Source of the DNA: Lyophyllum atratum
Lineage: Eukaryota > Basidiomycota > Agaricomycetes > Agaricales > Lyophyllaceae
Direction of reading: 5' to 3'
Length of the DNA stretch: 64,000 nucleotides
Assembly (NCBI GenBank): GCA_014905825.1
Contig: JACGCN010000039.1
Coordinates: 62,001-126,000 of the forward strand
Shown here piece after piece: positions 25,361 through 35,674 of the stretch; position 1 is the stretch's first letter; each line of letters begins with the position of its first letter. A model generated the notes under the pieces. That model saw only the letters and a list, made by a program, of their open reading frames with translations. It did not search any database and was not told the DNA's origin. Both the position numbers and the translations under genes were made by a program.

Positions 25361-25833
25361 CTACTTAACCAAGCGCGCGCCCGGCAGATTGTTTCGTCCC
25401 GTGCTGTGTTTGTTAACACCTTCGTCTACGATCATCATCATGAACGTGAACTTACTTTTATACGTGCCGTCCCACGCTTCGAGGGACCTCTCGTCCCAGT
25501 CTCCGAGCGCACTCTCGTCCAAGTGGCGCTGCACCATCAACTCCGCGACGCCGTTCTCTATCTTGTGCACTGTGGTTGTTACGTTGTTAATACCGTCGGC
25601 GGTCCCCCTCATAGACTTCCGCTTACCTTCGCCAAACCATCTGTACATCTTCTTCGCGCCATCGCCGTCTGCCGCCTCTCTCAGCGCTGCGTCCGACAGC
25701 GACATACACAGCCTGCATGCAAGCTCCATCAGCGTTTTCTACAACACAGACGTTTCAGTCCAGAGTGCACGGTATGAACAAATGTCCGCACTATCTCCTC
25801 GCAGTTTCCTTTTGCAGGTAAGGGGGTTTGCAT
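25361..25833 (-). CDS. Possible small orphan gene, two exons
   Basis: Weak to moderate prediction. Exon 1 (25833-25792) encodes MQTPLPAKGNCEEI; a 53-bp GT-AG intron of normal size joins in frame to exon 2 (25738-25361), giving 139 aa. The protein is charged and helical in appearance (LSDAALREAADGDGAKKMYR, then TADGINNVTTTVHKIENGVA and LMVQRHLDESALGDWDERSL). A TATA-like TATAAAAA lies about 48 bp upstream of the start. The opposite strand holds longer ORFs over the same bases, but their composition (Ser/Pro/Leu-rich) looks like shadow reading. No family is recognised. Confidence 0.4.
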
Positions 25834-25880
25834 TTCCTTCGCCTAGGGTTTGGTTGCGGTTCCCTTCGCATCCACTGACA

Positions 25881-25888
25881 TTTTTATA
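25881..25888 (-). promoter_or_regulatory. TATA-like box upstream of the small orphan gene
   Basis: TATAAAAA on the minus strand, 48 bp before the ATG at 25833. Confidence 0.35.
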
Positions 25889-27461
25889 CCCATTCTAAAA
25901 CCTTATCTATCATCTGGATCATGGCCGTATCCTCAGCTGTGTCTCTCAACCTCAAACATCCCTCCCCCGCCGTGGGGGGCCATGCTCCTTGACGACCTTT
26001 TTAAGCATGCGACGCGCCAGCCGTTTCTCAAAAAGCGAGCAACGGGCGCGACACCAAAGCATCATGGCTCCTCCATGGACAGGTGCGGCGAGCGAAGTTC
26101 TGAAAGCTTTGCGCTCCAGGTTGCTTGCTAGAGCAGCGGTAAAATTGAAAGCGAGGGTGAGCATTGATAAAGGTATTTGTTGGCGTGCACCGGTTGGGTG
26201 TGATTCCTTGGATGTCGATAGAGCAAACGGCGAACAAACCGAGAAGTTAAAGAACAGTTAACGTCTAGATTACGTTACAAGATCACAGGCAACGCTATCT
26301 ACAAAAAACTATCGGGAATGGACCGCGATGCGTACGTACAAAAGCATTGGTACATAGCACGGAGGCGTTTTGGAACGGCCCCGATTTCTGCAGTATAGGT
26401 ATAGAGCGTGCGATCTAATCTAATCGTAAAAATCACATGACCACGCAGGGACGGCCTAGGGAAAATTGGTCATTTCGAGGGCGATCAGACGCAAATCTGT
26501 GCATAGTTTGACCCGAGGGTTTTGCCAAACAACACCAACTTTTTCCCCGAGGGTTTTCCCGTTATCGCAGTGAGATCGGTTATGTCCAGATGCAATCCGG
26601 CTTCGCAGCGGTGATGCTGGCTCAGAAATCAAACATGGGGCGGCCGAGCGAGCAAGCAGAAGCCTCTCAATGCCATGGACAGACAGTATCCTTCGTATTT
26701 ATTCAGAATACATCTTGCTTTCCACTGATCACTGGAATTCGCAATTCACTGAGATTTTGCTCTGCTCTCGATGGCTCTAAAGGACGTTCCCTGTTTGAGG
26801 GACCGTGGCATTGTATTCACACTCCGGTACCTAAGGTATGTCACGATATCTTATGACTCAATTTGGTTGTAACAGGAACTCTTGCGCGCACTTCAGACAA
26901 TCAGGCGCCGCTGTTTTGTACAACCTTCGCCCTCCCTCGGTCAATATCATCGTTCAAATTCACGACTGGATCGCTAGCCAAGCTTTTAATAAGAAGAAAA
27001 TAAATCCAACTTTGCGCGTGACAGGATGTGTGCACACGCAAATATGTGGTTGTATCAAGCTTTCTGTCTTCGACTTTTTTCATCTCATAAGCTCACCGCT
27101 ACGCCAGCTTCTACACATCGATGCTGCAAGCACGTTTCCCAATCTGAGTCTTCGTGTCAAAGTTTTGACTGGTTTGTTCACATTCGAGGTCGATTAGATG
27201 AGCTCAAGCGGCACTCTCGATGCATAGATACCGGGAGAAGAGTGCGGCGCTGGATTGAGGGTGCAGACAAGGTTCTATGCCCTAGAATTGTCATGGTTCT
27301 CACACGCTAGCAAGGGATATTACATCAAACGAGTGTGTTGTGTGTGGTGAGTTTGACGTCTATCCCAGCTTCATTTGGCTTCGGTTGACTTCAAGCCATT
27401 CCAGACATTGAACAGAAGAATCATTTAAATTACATGTAGGTTACCTGGAGACAGTAAATTC
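25889..27461. other. Gene-poor stretch
   Basis: About 1.6 kb with only short, mutually overlapping ORFs and no recognisable domain, RNA gene or terminal repeats. Confidence 0.4.
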
Positions 27462-27812
27462 TTAGATACTTGATCCCATCATCTTCAACGCGACAAGATT
27501 TTCTACGGTTTCATAGCTAAATGTAAGGTCAGAAAGAATGAAAGCAGCCCGTTCAGCCCGTTCGCCCGCGAGTTTCTCGACTCGTGAAGCAAGCATCTGC
27601 TTGATCCTCGATGGAATAGTCACCGGATTCAGCTGGCTGGCTGGCTATCTTCTCGTAGAATTCGCGAATTGCCGTAAGGAACGCAACTGCGTCGAAATGA
27701 GTACCCTTCGCGACAATACCAGCGGGCTGGGCCGGTATGTAACCATCAGCGGCTTTAAACTTCTGTGCTGCACCATCAGAGCAGTTTGCAACGAAACAGC
27801 AAACAGAACATG
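27462..27812 (-). pseudogene. Fragment of an unrecognised gene (two exon-like blocks)
   Basis: Two protein-like blocks join in frame across a 55-bp GT-AG interval (27633-27687). The first encodes GAAQKFKAADGYIPAQPAGI and VAKGTHFDA; the second encodes IKQMLASRVEKLAGERAERA and LSDLTFSYETVENLVALKMM before a TAA. Upstream the frame is closed by a stop and no start is found, so this is either the end of a gene whose 5' exons I could not join or a remnant left by the repeat array that begins 180 bp upstream. No family is recognised. Confidence 0.3.
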
Positions 27813-27992
27813 ATTAGACTACGGAGGACCGTAGGATACAAGTTATGGCGATAAACTGACTAGATGCAACAGAGTGAAAGAAAGCTAACCGCTCGGCCCC
27901 TCCAAAGAGGATCTCCGCACCCCAGCATTTGGTCTTGGCCCGGTGCAACCAAGGAATAAGGTATATGGTTAAGAGTACTCACCGGGACTAAG

Positions 27993-28553
27993 GGCGGCAG
28001 TTGACACGAGACCGACGTTTGGAAGGCGTCGAGGGAGAGGATCGAGGGTGGTGTTTGACGTAAGACCGGCCCAGCTGCGCCATCCTATCTAATCATCGAA
28101 TATGCGGCGGCGGTCGACACGAACCGGCGTTGGGAGGCGTCGAGGGACTCGGAGGGAGAGGATTGAGGGCGGCGTTTGACACGAGACCGGCCCAGCCGCG
28201 CCATCCTATCTGTCGAATATGTGGCGGTTGACACGAACCGGCGTCGAGGGACTCGGAGGGAGAGGATTGAGGGCGGCGTTTGACACGAGACCGGCCCAGC
28301 CGCGCCGTCCTATCTGACGAATATGTGGCGGTTGACACGAACCGGCGTTGGGAGGCGTCCAGGGAGAGGATCGAGGGCGGCGTTTGACGCGAGACCGGCC
28401 CAGATGCGCCATCCTATCTAATCATCGAATATGCAGCGGTTGACACGAACCGGCGTCGAGGGACTCGGAGGGAGAGCATCGACGGCGGCGTTTGACACGA
28501 GACCAGCCCAGCCACGCCATCCTATCTACCAGCCCAGCCGCGTCATCCTATCT
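27993..28553 (+). repeat. Tandem repeat array, about 5 copies of a 93-117-bp unit
   Basis: Copies start near 27993, 28105, 28222, 28326 and 28434, with a 26-bp partial copy at the end. Each runs from GGCGGTTGACACGAACCGGC through GAGACCGGCCCAG to CGCCATCCTATCT and AATATG. Copies differ by the presence of a short block (ACTCGGAGGG or GTTGGGAGGC) and by point changes. It is GC-rich, not coding in a consistent frame, and lacks unique spacers. Confidence 0.9.
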
Positions 28554-29389
28554 CGCCAAATATGTCTTGGAATAAGCTGCCGCGAGATTGGCCTTTAGAG
28601 ATGTTGTGACTGAGAATAAGGAAAGATAAAATCCGCACCTTTTGTGATGAGCCAGCTCTCAAACACACTAGTTTCGTTGCTGTTTCGACGCGCCTTGGCT
28701 CAATCAATCCACGGCAGTGTCAGTCAAAAGGCTAGGGACTGATTTGGGCAAAAAAAACAGTGTGAATGACAGTGTAAATGACTGATTGAAAGCTCACAAG
28801 AGTGTGAATTGCCGTGTGAAATGCCGTGGCTGCGAGCACCGAAACTCTGAAGGCGCGTGGAGCTAGAAGGTTCGGCGGTTTTCAAAAGGCTGGGGATCCT
28901 GGGTAAGAGATGATGAATGCCGAGACGCGTTCCTGATGGTGAGGAGGAAGAGGAGGAGACGCGTCAAATCAAGGGCGGTTGCACGTGCGCCAAATCGGTC
29001 GTTCGGTTTTACAATCGGTCAGAAATCGGTCTTGGTCGGACGGCTTAGGTCATCTACCCTAATTTGGACCTCCCTCGGCATGGCGAAGCTGCCCGGCCTA
29101 GCCAAGAGAACGCCCGATCATGGAGAACAGTATCGACCAGCGGTAGATGCAGACGTAGTGTATTATTGAGCAGCGGTAGCGTAAACAAAAGCAATGCGGA
29201 CCTCGAACAACCAACTTGAACTGAGCAAGGTCCTAAGTCGTCGCGGCGCGACGCCCCTAGTGAAACAGGTGAATGTGAAAGCGCGTTTGGCCAGGTTTGG
29301 CCTTTGATGGACACAGCCACACGTTGATCTGGTTTTGAACCACTTGACCAGTGCCAGTGCCACCACCAACCACCGTTGCTGCACCTTCG
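28554..29389. other. Intergenic region with short direct repeats
   Basis: Contains a cluster of GTGTGAAT/GTGTAAAT/TGCCGTG repeats around 28770-28850 and no gene. The right end is presumably the promoter of the gene at 29390. Confidence 0.4.
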
Positions 29390-29929
29390 ATGTCCTCCCA
29401 AATGTCATCTCTCGGGCAGTCTATGGAAGCGATGAGCGTAAGTTCTCTTTTTACGCCTGTTTCTCAAGTATGTTGATTATTCTCCCAGTTACGACCCGCC
29501 CAAATCACCACCCCAGTCCCCCAGCGTACGCGATCTTTGAAGGATCGCCACGTATTCTACGGTTTTCCCGTTTCCAAGGAATGGCTTATGCAGTACTGCG
29601 AGAAGAACGCGCACCGCATCCGAAACTTTGATCCCATTAACTCGCGCGATTCAGTAACGAAAATGCTCACCGCCATGAAACTACTAAGAGTATCATCAGG
29701 AGTCAAGAACCTGACGATTGAGGGCGTCATCTGCAAAGCCAGCGAACCTTCGCTCACGCTCGGCGGCGATTGGGGCTGTTTGCCGCTTGTGTGTGTGTGC
29801 AGCTCGATGAGGAGCTCATATGAGATGAGGCCCAACCAAGAGCAGATGGACAAACTGCAGTCGATCGTGGAGCAGGAACCCGACTGGTATGTTGACGTCA
29901 ATCCTTCAAGCTATTACAGCCCATACTAG
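29390..29929 (+). CDS. Conserved mushroom-type protein of unknown function
   Basis: Two exons, 29390-29437 and 29489-29929, give 162 aa. After a Met/Ser-rich start (MSSQMSSLGQSMEAMS) comes a folded-looking region: DRHVFYGFPVSKEWLMQYCE, NSRDSVTKMLTAMKLLRVSS, VCVCSSMRSSYEMRPNQEQM and the end EQEPDWYVDVNPSSYYSPY. The FYGFPVS..W and EP.WY motifs recall a family of small proteins found in many Agaricomycetes, all without known function; this is memory, not a search. No signal peptide or membrane segment. The intron (50 bp) has consensus ends. Confidence 0.65.
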
Positions 29930-30570
29930 CATTCGCGTCGTGCCTCTTCTTACGTGAGTTTGCTTCGTTTACTCTCTTCGGGAATCGGGACCGCGCTAAA
30001 CAGCATCATACGCTATAGGCCTCGTGTGCAGGCGCGATTCGTTTCCCGGTCTCGCTCCTCTGCCCCTACTGAACATTTCTTGCGACTGGCGACGCTTCTA
30101 CACCTTCGTGCAACGTGCGGAACCAGTCCTCTACCCCTGTCGCTTCATAACTATTAATCCGAAATTCATTCCGTATGATGTCAATCTGTATGTTAGTTCC
30201 CTCTCCAGCCAGGTTGACGGATTCATATTTTAAATGCGGCGTTGCACCCAGTACTATACGAGACCCACACACGGAGAAGGTGCGACGCTGGCTGAGGTGC
30301 GCAAGAGGTGCGACCTATTTGCACACTGTATCATTATCAGTGTATGGTCGTACGCAGGCTCAGGGAGCGAGGTCAAGATCCCGTCGCCGTGCCTTATTTA
30401 GGGACGGTGGACATTGATACCTATTGATACGAGACCCATTAACGAGTCACGACATTGCTGATGTTTATCATGATTCACTTGCAATTGTCCGTCCGACTCC
30501 GAGGAAATATAGAATGTATATGGTGAATGAAGAGAAAAAAATGAAAAACGTTGGCATACATGTAACTCGA
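29930..30570. other. Intergenic region
   Basis: A plus-strand frame at 30001-30230 (LYPCRFITINPKFIPYDVNL within it) is mildly protein-like but lacks a start and ends after 70 codons; I cannot support it as a gene. Nothing else seen. Confidence 0.35.
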
Positions 30571-30653
30571 AACCCCCGGCGGGACTCGAACCCGCAACCT
30601 CCAGATTGAGCTATTGTAGAAGTCTGACGTCATAGCCATTAGACAACGGGGGC
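30571..30653 (-). tRNA. tRNA-Arg (anticodon TCT) with 10-nt intron
   Basis: The acceptor stem GCCCCCG pairs with CGGGGGT; the T arm is GCGGG-TTCGAGT-CCCGC; the anticodon stem TCAGA pairs with TCTGG. The loop reads CTTCTA followed by a 10-nt insertion and A, placing TCT as anticodon and the intron right after position 37, the normal site. Length without intron is 73 nt. Confidence 0.9.
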
Positions 30654-31103
30654 GCACGTCAATAAGCTGGCGCTGAACGTCCAATTACAATTACTACAGC
30701 CTGCGAACGAGCAGACAAGGCAGGGCATGGAGCTGAATATGATCCTCAGTCGCGCGATCGCGGAGGATGGGGGGTTGAAGTGATTCCATCCGGAAAAAAC
30801 GTTGGTTCCGAGGGGCGAAGTGCGTGGCCTCTGGACGCTGGGCTTTCGCTATGACTGGGTACACCAGAAGGTAGCCTATAAAACTAGACCAGATCCATCA
30901 GGGCATTTATTCCACAACCATGTTCCATTCGCCGAGGCCCCAGCTGAAGCCCGCGTCGATACATTGAGGCATTGCACTCTTAAGGAATCGCTATAGTCCA
31001 AGTTGACGGGAAGAAGATGTGAAGATGACGCCGGGCCGGAACCAAATGTGCTACAGTATTAGTCTCACGTGGTTTTAATTTTACGAGGTCTGCGACGGCC
31101 ACC
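30654..31103. other. Intergenic region upstream of the Mg transporter
   Basis: 450 bp without a supportable ORF; presumably the promoter region of the CorA-type gene. Confidence 0.4.
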
Positions 31104-33706
31104 ATGAGTGTTCCTCGCGAGTCACCGCTGTCGTCGTCGGTGCTGCCGAACACCGCCCTCACGTCGTCACCCGATACAATTCGTGACACGTCCTCACCGC
31201 TTTCCGGCTCACCTGTTCATCGCCGTCGTTCCAGCGATGCCAGTGACCTCACTGCACGTCGCCGCCACTCCCCCACGCTTGTCCGCTCATTCGACCCCGA
31301 TGCTCGCGAGCGTCAACGCACAATGGACGTTGATATGGCTATACAGATGTCCCGTGCGCGTAGGGAGACCGTCTTGAGTTCACCCGAAATTTTGCCTCTC
31401 CCAGAACGCACACTCGAGGAGGAGGACTCCCACCCCGAGCATGATGCTGTCCAGCCCGACACCGACACCGACGATGAAGCTGGTGTCGCCCTTCGCGAAC
31501 CCTCGCAGATTGACCTGAACATGCATGTCGACCAGGCGCATGACCCGTCGCTGCTGGCGAACGCACCTACCGCCGCTCGTAACAATACAGAGTCGCTTTT
31601 CGGTTTGCCCACATATCAGGCCAATGTATCCCACTCTGACTTCGACTTCACCCCCATGGAGGACTTTGCTGCAGTCGAAAAGGCTACCCTTGGTCTTTCC
31701 CCAACCGCCAAATTCCAACTCGATATCCGCTCACCCCGACTTAAGCTTGTACCGCCAACCACAGACCAAAGACCCAGTGAAGATGAAGCTGGTCCATCCA
31801 GGATAGCAGACCAATTTGCCCCATCGACCCAGCCCTTAGAGTCTGAAACCGAAGACATCCCCCGCCCCATTAGCACCAGCATTGCACGTCAACGAAAGCT
31901 CAGCCAATCCAATCCGCATCCGCGCACGCATCGGAAAGGCATCGGAGGAAAAATGGCGCTTTTCGAGACCCCACACGATCCTTTCTCTACGGCTTCTGCC
32001 TCCGCCCCGGGCAATCTTGGCGCTGGTTCCCTCGCCTCCCGCCTACCCTTCGGACAAGGGCGCCATCAACCGTCAACCGGATATTATGATGCTGTCGCTC
32101 CCCCTCCGAGCGGAGGTGGAATCCTCCACACGGGTCATGATCGGCCATACCGCTTCTCTTTCTACTCTAATGCCTTGGCAGCGACCATCCATGCGCGCAG
32201 CCTCAGCGAACTCCCAGCAGACGGTCAGACCTTCGAGCAACTTTTCTCGGGCATCAACCCCGAAGGAGGCGCTCATGGAGCTGTCGATATTCCTCCGACT
32301 CCGACTCCGGCTGCAGGAGGCCCAGGCGCGCCTCCGCCTCCTTTCGGCGCCGGTCGTGATTATTTTAACAATGGTTCACATGGAGGGCCAAATGGACATC
32401 GGAGGTCGAATGTGTATGTGGACCCGAAGCTGGGGAGCCCAGGCCCGGGTGGGGTGAATGGGGCGGCTGGTGACTCTGACGATCGAACATGGTGGTTGGA
32501 TGTGATGAGCCCGACGGACGAGGAGATGAAGATGCTCAGCAAAGTACATGTCCTCCGTTTCACGCATTTACCCTGTGTATGCTGATATGAGTATTTCATA
32601 GGTATTTTCTATCCATCCATTGACGACAGAGGATATCCAGATGGAAGAAACACGCGAAAAGATCGAGCTGTTCCGCAATTACTACCTTGTGTGCTTCCGT
32701 AGCTTTGACCAGGACCAATACAGCCCCACATACCTCGAGCCGCTGAACATGTATATAATTGTCTTCCGCGAAGGTATTCTTTCCGTGCGTACCCTGCTCT
32801 CTATCTCTTCCTTCTACTCAGCTTACTTACCTGTATACACAGTTCCATTTCCGCCCCACGCCGCACCCACAGAATGTCCGGCGGCGCATCAAGCAGCTCA
32901 AAGACTACATCGCTGTGACGTCCGATTGGATCTCCTACGCTCTCATCGATGACATCACCGACGCATTCGGGCCGCTCATCCAGAGCATCGAGTACGAGGT
33001 AGACTCTATCGACGAGCTCGTGCTTATTCTCAAGGAGGCGGAACAGAGCGACATGTTGAGAAGGATTGGGACGTGTCGGAAGAAGGTTATGGGTCTGCTG
33101 AGGTTGATGGGCAATAAGGCGGACGTGGTGAAAGGGTTGGCGAAGAGGTGTAATGAGAATTGGAGAGTAGCGCCGACATCGGATATCGTGAGTTTAACCT
33201 TGTGGATGGTTCATTGCTACTTATAACTAATTTCTTTTGCGACGTAGGGATTATACCTCTCGGACATCCAGGTAACGTCCATCACCACCTACAACTAAAC
33301 GCTCTTTACTGATACCATATTGACCCCAGGACCATCTGATAACCATGACGCAAAATTTGAACCACTACGAAAAGATTCTCTCTCGCTCGCACTCCAACTA
33401 CCTCGCACAAATTTCCATTGAGATGACTGACGCAAACAATCAGATCAACGACGTGCTCTCGAAGCTCACTGCGTTGGGTACCGTGCTTATCCCTATGAAT
33501 CTTATCACCGGTCTGTGGGGCATGAACGTGCATGTACCAGGAGAAGGCGTCGATGTGCGTTCCACGTTTCGTTGTGGATGCGATTTGTGACTGACAACGG
33601 TGTGGATCAGGGATATGCATGGTTCATCTCGATTGTGGCAGGCCTCGCGGCTTTCGCGCTGATCGGCGGGTACTCGACCTATCGCTTCATGGTCGGGCGA
33701 TCGTAG
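31104..33706 (+). CDS. CorA-superfamily magnesium transporter (Alr1/Mnr2 type)
   Basis: Membrane channel for Mg2+ of the fungal Alr/Mnr2 group (plasma membrane or vacuole). Exons: 31104-32543, 32602-32784, 32843-33187, 33248-33271, 33330-33554 and 33611-33706 (770 aa). The long N-terminus (about 470 aa) is Ser/Pro-rich and disordered, typical of Alr1/Mnr2 and not of short CorA proteins. The conserved cytosolic part follows: VFSIHPLTTEDIQMEETREK, IELFRNYYLVCFRSFDQDQ, then the helices ITDAFGPLIQSIEYEVDSID and MGLLRLMGNKADVVKGLAKR. Two membrane helices close the protein, the first ending in the signature GMN (LITGLWGMNVHVPGEG), the second GYAWFISIVAGLAAFALIGG. Exon 4 is only 24 nt (GLYLSDIQ). 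Plasma membrane versus vacuole cannot be decided from sequence. Confidence 0.93.
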
Positions 33707-34923
33707 TAGGTCCTTGCCGATGCTTAAGGCTTCGGCTAGAGGGATTCGACCGCTTTTTATTCTCTAAGTACGGCACGTAGGTTGCCCATAGACGCATACG
33801 GACACGGCATAGTTGTGGTTACTCTCCTGCACAAGCATATACTTTCACGACAACTCAGGGCTCTTCTTGCTTATTACACGGGTAATTTGTATGGATATCC
33901 AGTACGCACGTTTTAGAAGTAGATTTCATCGATAACACCGAAATTACAGCCCCAAGATAGCGGAAAGCTCAGCTTGCAGATGGGATATCTTTCGGAAGGG
34001 GGAGATCCGTCACGGATTGGCAGAGGAGGAGGAGGAGTTTATTATACCTGACTTGTTCCCCTTTGAACAGCCACTTCCGAACCTGGATGCTAGTTGAATG
34101 ATGGGCATGAGAAACTTAGTCTCATTCCCAGAAGTATAGGGCGAGAGTTCTTGAGTCGCTCGCTGCGCTCTCTCCTCAAGATTTCCGGTGAACAACCGGT
34201 GATCACTGATCATGAGTTCTTCAACCGGAGGCAAAAAAAGACGGAAAATTTGATGGCGTGCCCTACATATACTTACATACATCAGCTGAAATGCCGTGTC
34301 GCATCATCTGAAGGGTGGAGCATATATTCCCCCCTTCACCGTTACTCGGAAGACTTTGAGCTCGCTTGTTCGACCAGGCTTCTCACCACTGACCACTGAT
34401 CGTGCGTCGTCGCTAGGCTTCTTCGGAACGAAAGTACAACCCGCTCCCTGTCAAACTACGGATATTCGGACCGTCCGCCTACACCGTGTGCATCATGTGT
34501 GACCTCCAAGATGGAGCGTGACAAGATCGTGCGCCACCTTTGAAGCGCCAAATCAAGAATATACATGTTATTTTTCAAGGAGATACAGTGAAGTGACTGT
34601 GAAGGACGACCTGTGAGGAGATGCTAAAGGAGAAACGACAACAGCAATCTTACAGCTCCTGATTTCATCGATTAGTGGCTTATTTGGCTCAGGCCATGTG
34701 TGTGGCGGAAGCGAATTGTCTATCGATTCGCGTTTAGTGGAAACACCTTAGGCTTCCCCTTGCTTCCCCCGGCCCCTCGAGATGCTTGTCACATATTTGA
34801 CCTTGATCTATTATAACAAATGAAAGTTCTTTCTCCCACACGGGACAAACACGGGCAACGCACGGGTAGCTGGTGGTACGTAGTCAATATTCTCGCCACG
34901 CCCGTCTATAAGAGTCTGTGGGG
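33707..34923. other. Intergenic region upstream of the defensin-like gene
   Basis: 1.2 kb with only short ORFs. Nothing gene-like; it probably holds a long promoter for the defensin-like gene. Confidence 0.4.
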
Positions 34924-34931
34924 TATAAAAA
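34924..34931 (+). promoter_or_regulatory. TATA box of the defensin-like gene
   Basis: TATAAAAA lies 83 bp upstream of the ATG at 35007, the expected place for a transcription start about 30 bp further on. Clear TATA boxes are rare in this window, so the gene is probably inducible or strongly expressed. Confidence 0.65.
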
Positions 34932-35006
34932 GGCGCGTTTCTTCAGCAGTGAGCTTCACAATACACCCCTCACAACAGATCGACCGACATACCTAAATCA
35001 CACAAC

Positions 35007-35284
35007 ATGCAATTCCGCGCCTTCTTCGTCCAAATGGCCGTTCTCATCCTCCTCCCTGCTGCTCTGGCAGTCCCCGCGACCCAGCCTTCTCCAGGCACCT
35101 GCCTGTTCGGCGACTTGTTATGGGGGAAGCCTGGTAAGGCCGCCTGCGCTGCCGAGTGCATTGCCCTGGAACAGGGCTTCCGCGGAGGGCGCTGCGATCT
35201 CGGTACGTAGTTCTTATCAGACGCTTCCTGGGGACAATTGGTCTTATTTGATCCATAGAAAAAGGTTGCGTCTGCACCAAATGA
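35007..35284 (+). CDS. Secreted CS-alpha-beta defensin-like peptide precursor
   Basis: Two exons, 35007-35202 and 35259-35284, give a 73-aa precursor. Residues 1-22 or so are a signal peptide (MQFRAFFVQMAVLILLPAAL, cleavage likely near AVPA). The mature part of about 50 residues has six cysteines in the order C...C-x3-C...C...C-x-C: GTC, AAC and AEC, GRC, GC and VC. The alpha-helix half C-x3-C (CAAEC) and the gamma-core GFRGGRC..GCVC fit the cysteine-stabilised alpha-beta fold of fungal and insect defensins such as plectasin. The intron falls between the fourth and fifth cysteines. Such peptides usually inhibit bacteria by binding cell-wall precursors, which is an inference from the family. 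No pro-region dibasic site is obvious, although KEX1 is the next gene. It could instead be a small effector-like cysteine-rich protein. Confidence 0.75.
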
Positions 35285-35674
35285 GAAGGACAAGGTGTAG
35301 TATAACAGCAAGCCTAGCAAGGTGAGCTGCTACTTGAGGCTGTGCGATAGTGGTCGAGAACTAATTTCTTGTCGGTCGTTAGGTCTGATGTTGGGTTTTG
35401 AATCTGAAATTACATACCTGTATTGGTTTACTTCTCAAATATAATAGGATTATGGTTATGCCAAGCGAACAGACTCTAATGACTCCTTTGTTCGCTAACG
35501 CATTTTAACGTGCTTTCAAGGTGATCCCTATTTGTACTTCTCGAAGTATAAAGTACTTTGAAGCTGTATGTAATGCCGAATTTGAACATGACTGCGATAT
35601 AATATACCTTCCAGACCCCTAGCAAGCGTCGAGCAACATAACAGAGCTAAGTCCAGTCAATAAGAATACTTGAA
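35285..35674. other. Convergent 3' region
   Basis: AT-rich sequence between the stops of the defensin-like gene and KEX1; no further feature. Confidence 0.5.

Noticed and set aside
25088..25777. 229-codon plus-strand ORF (and a 196-codon one overlapping it)
   Set aside because: Both are Ser/Pro/Leu-rich with no domain, and lie antisense to a better two-exon minus-strand model with a TATA box.
27993..28553. Possible CRISPR-like array
   Set aside because: Units are contiguous near-identical copies without unique spacers, in a fungal genome; it is a minisatellite.
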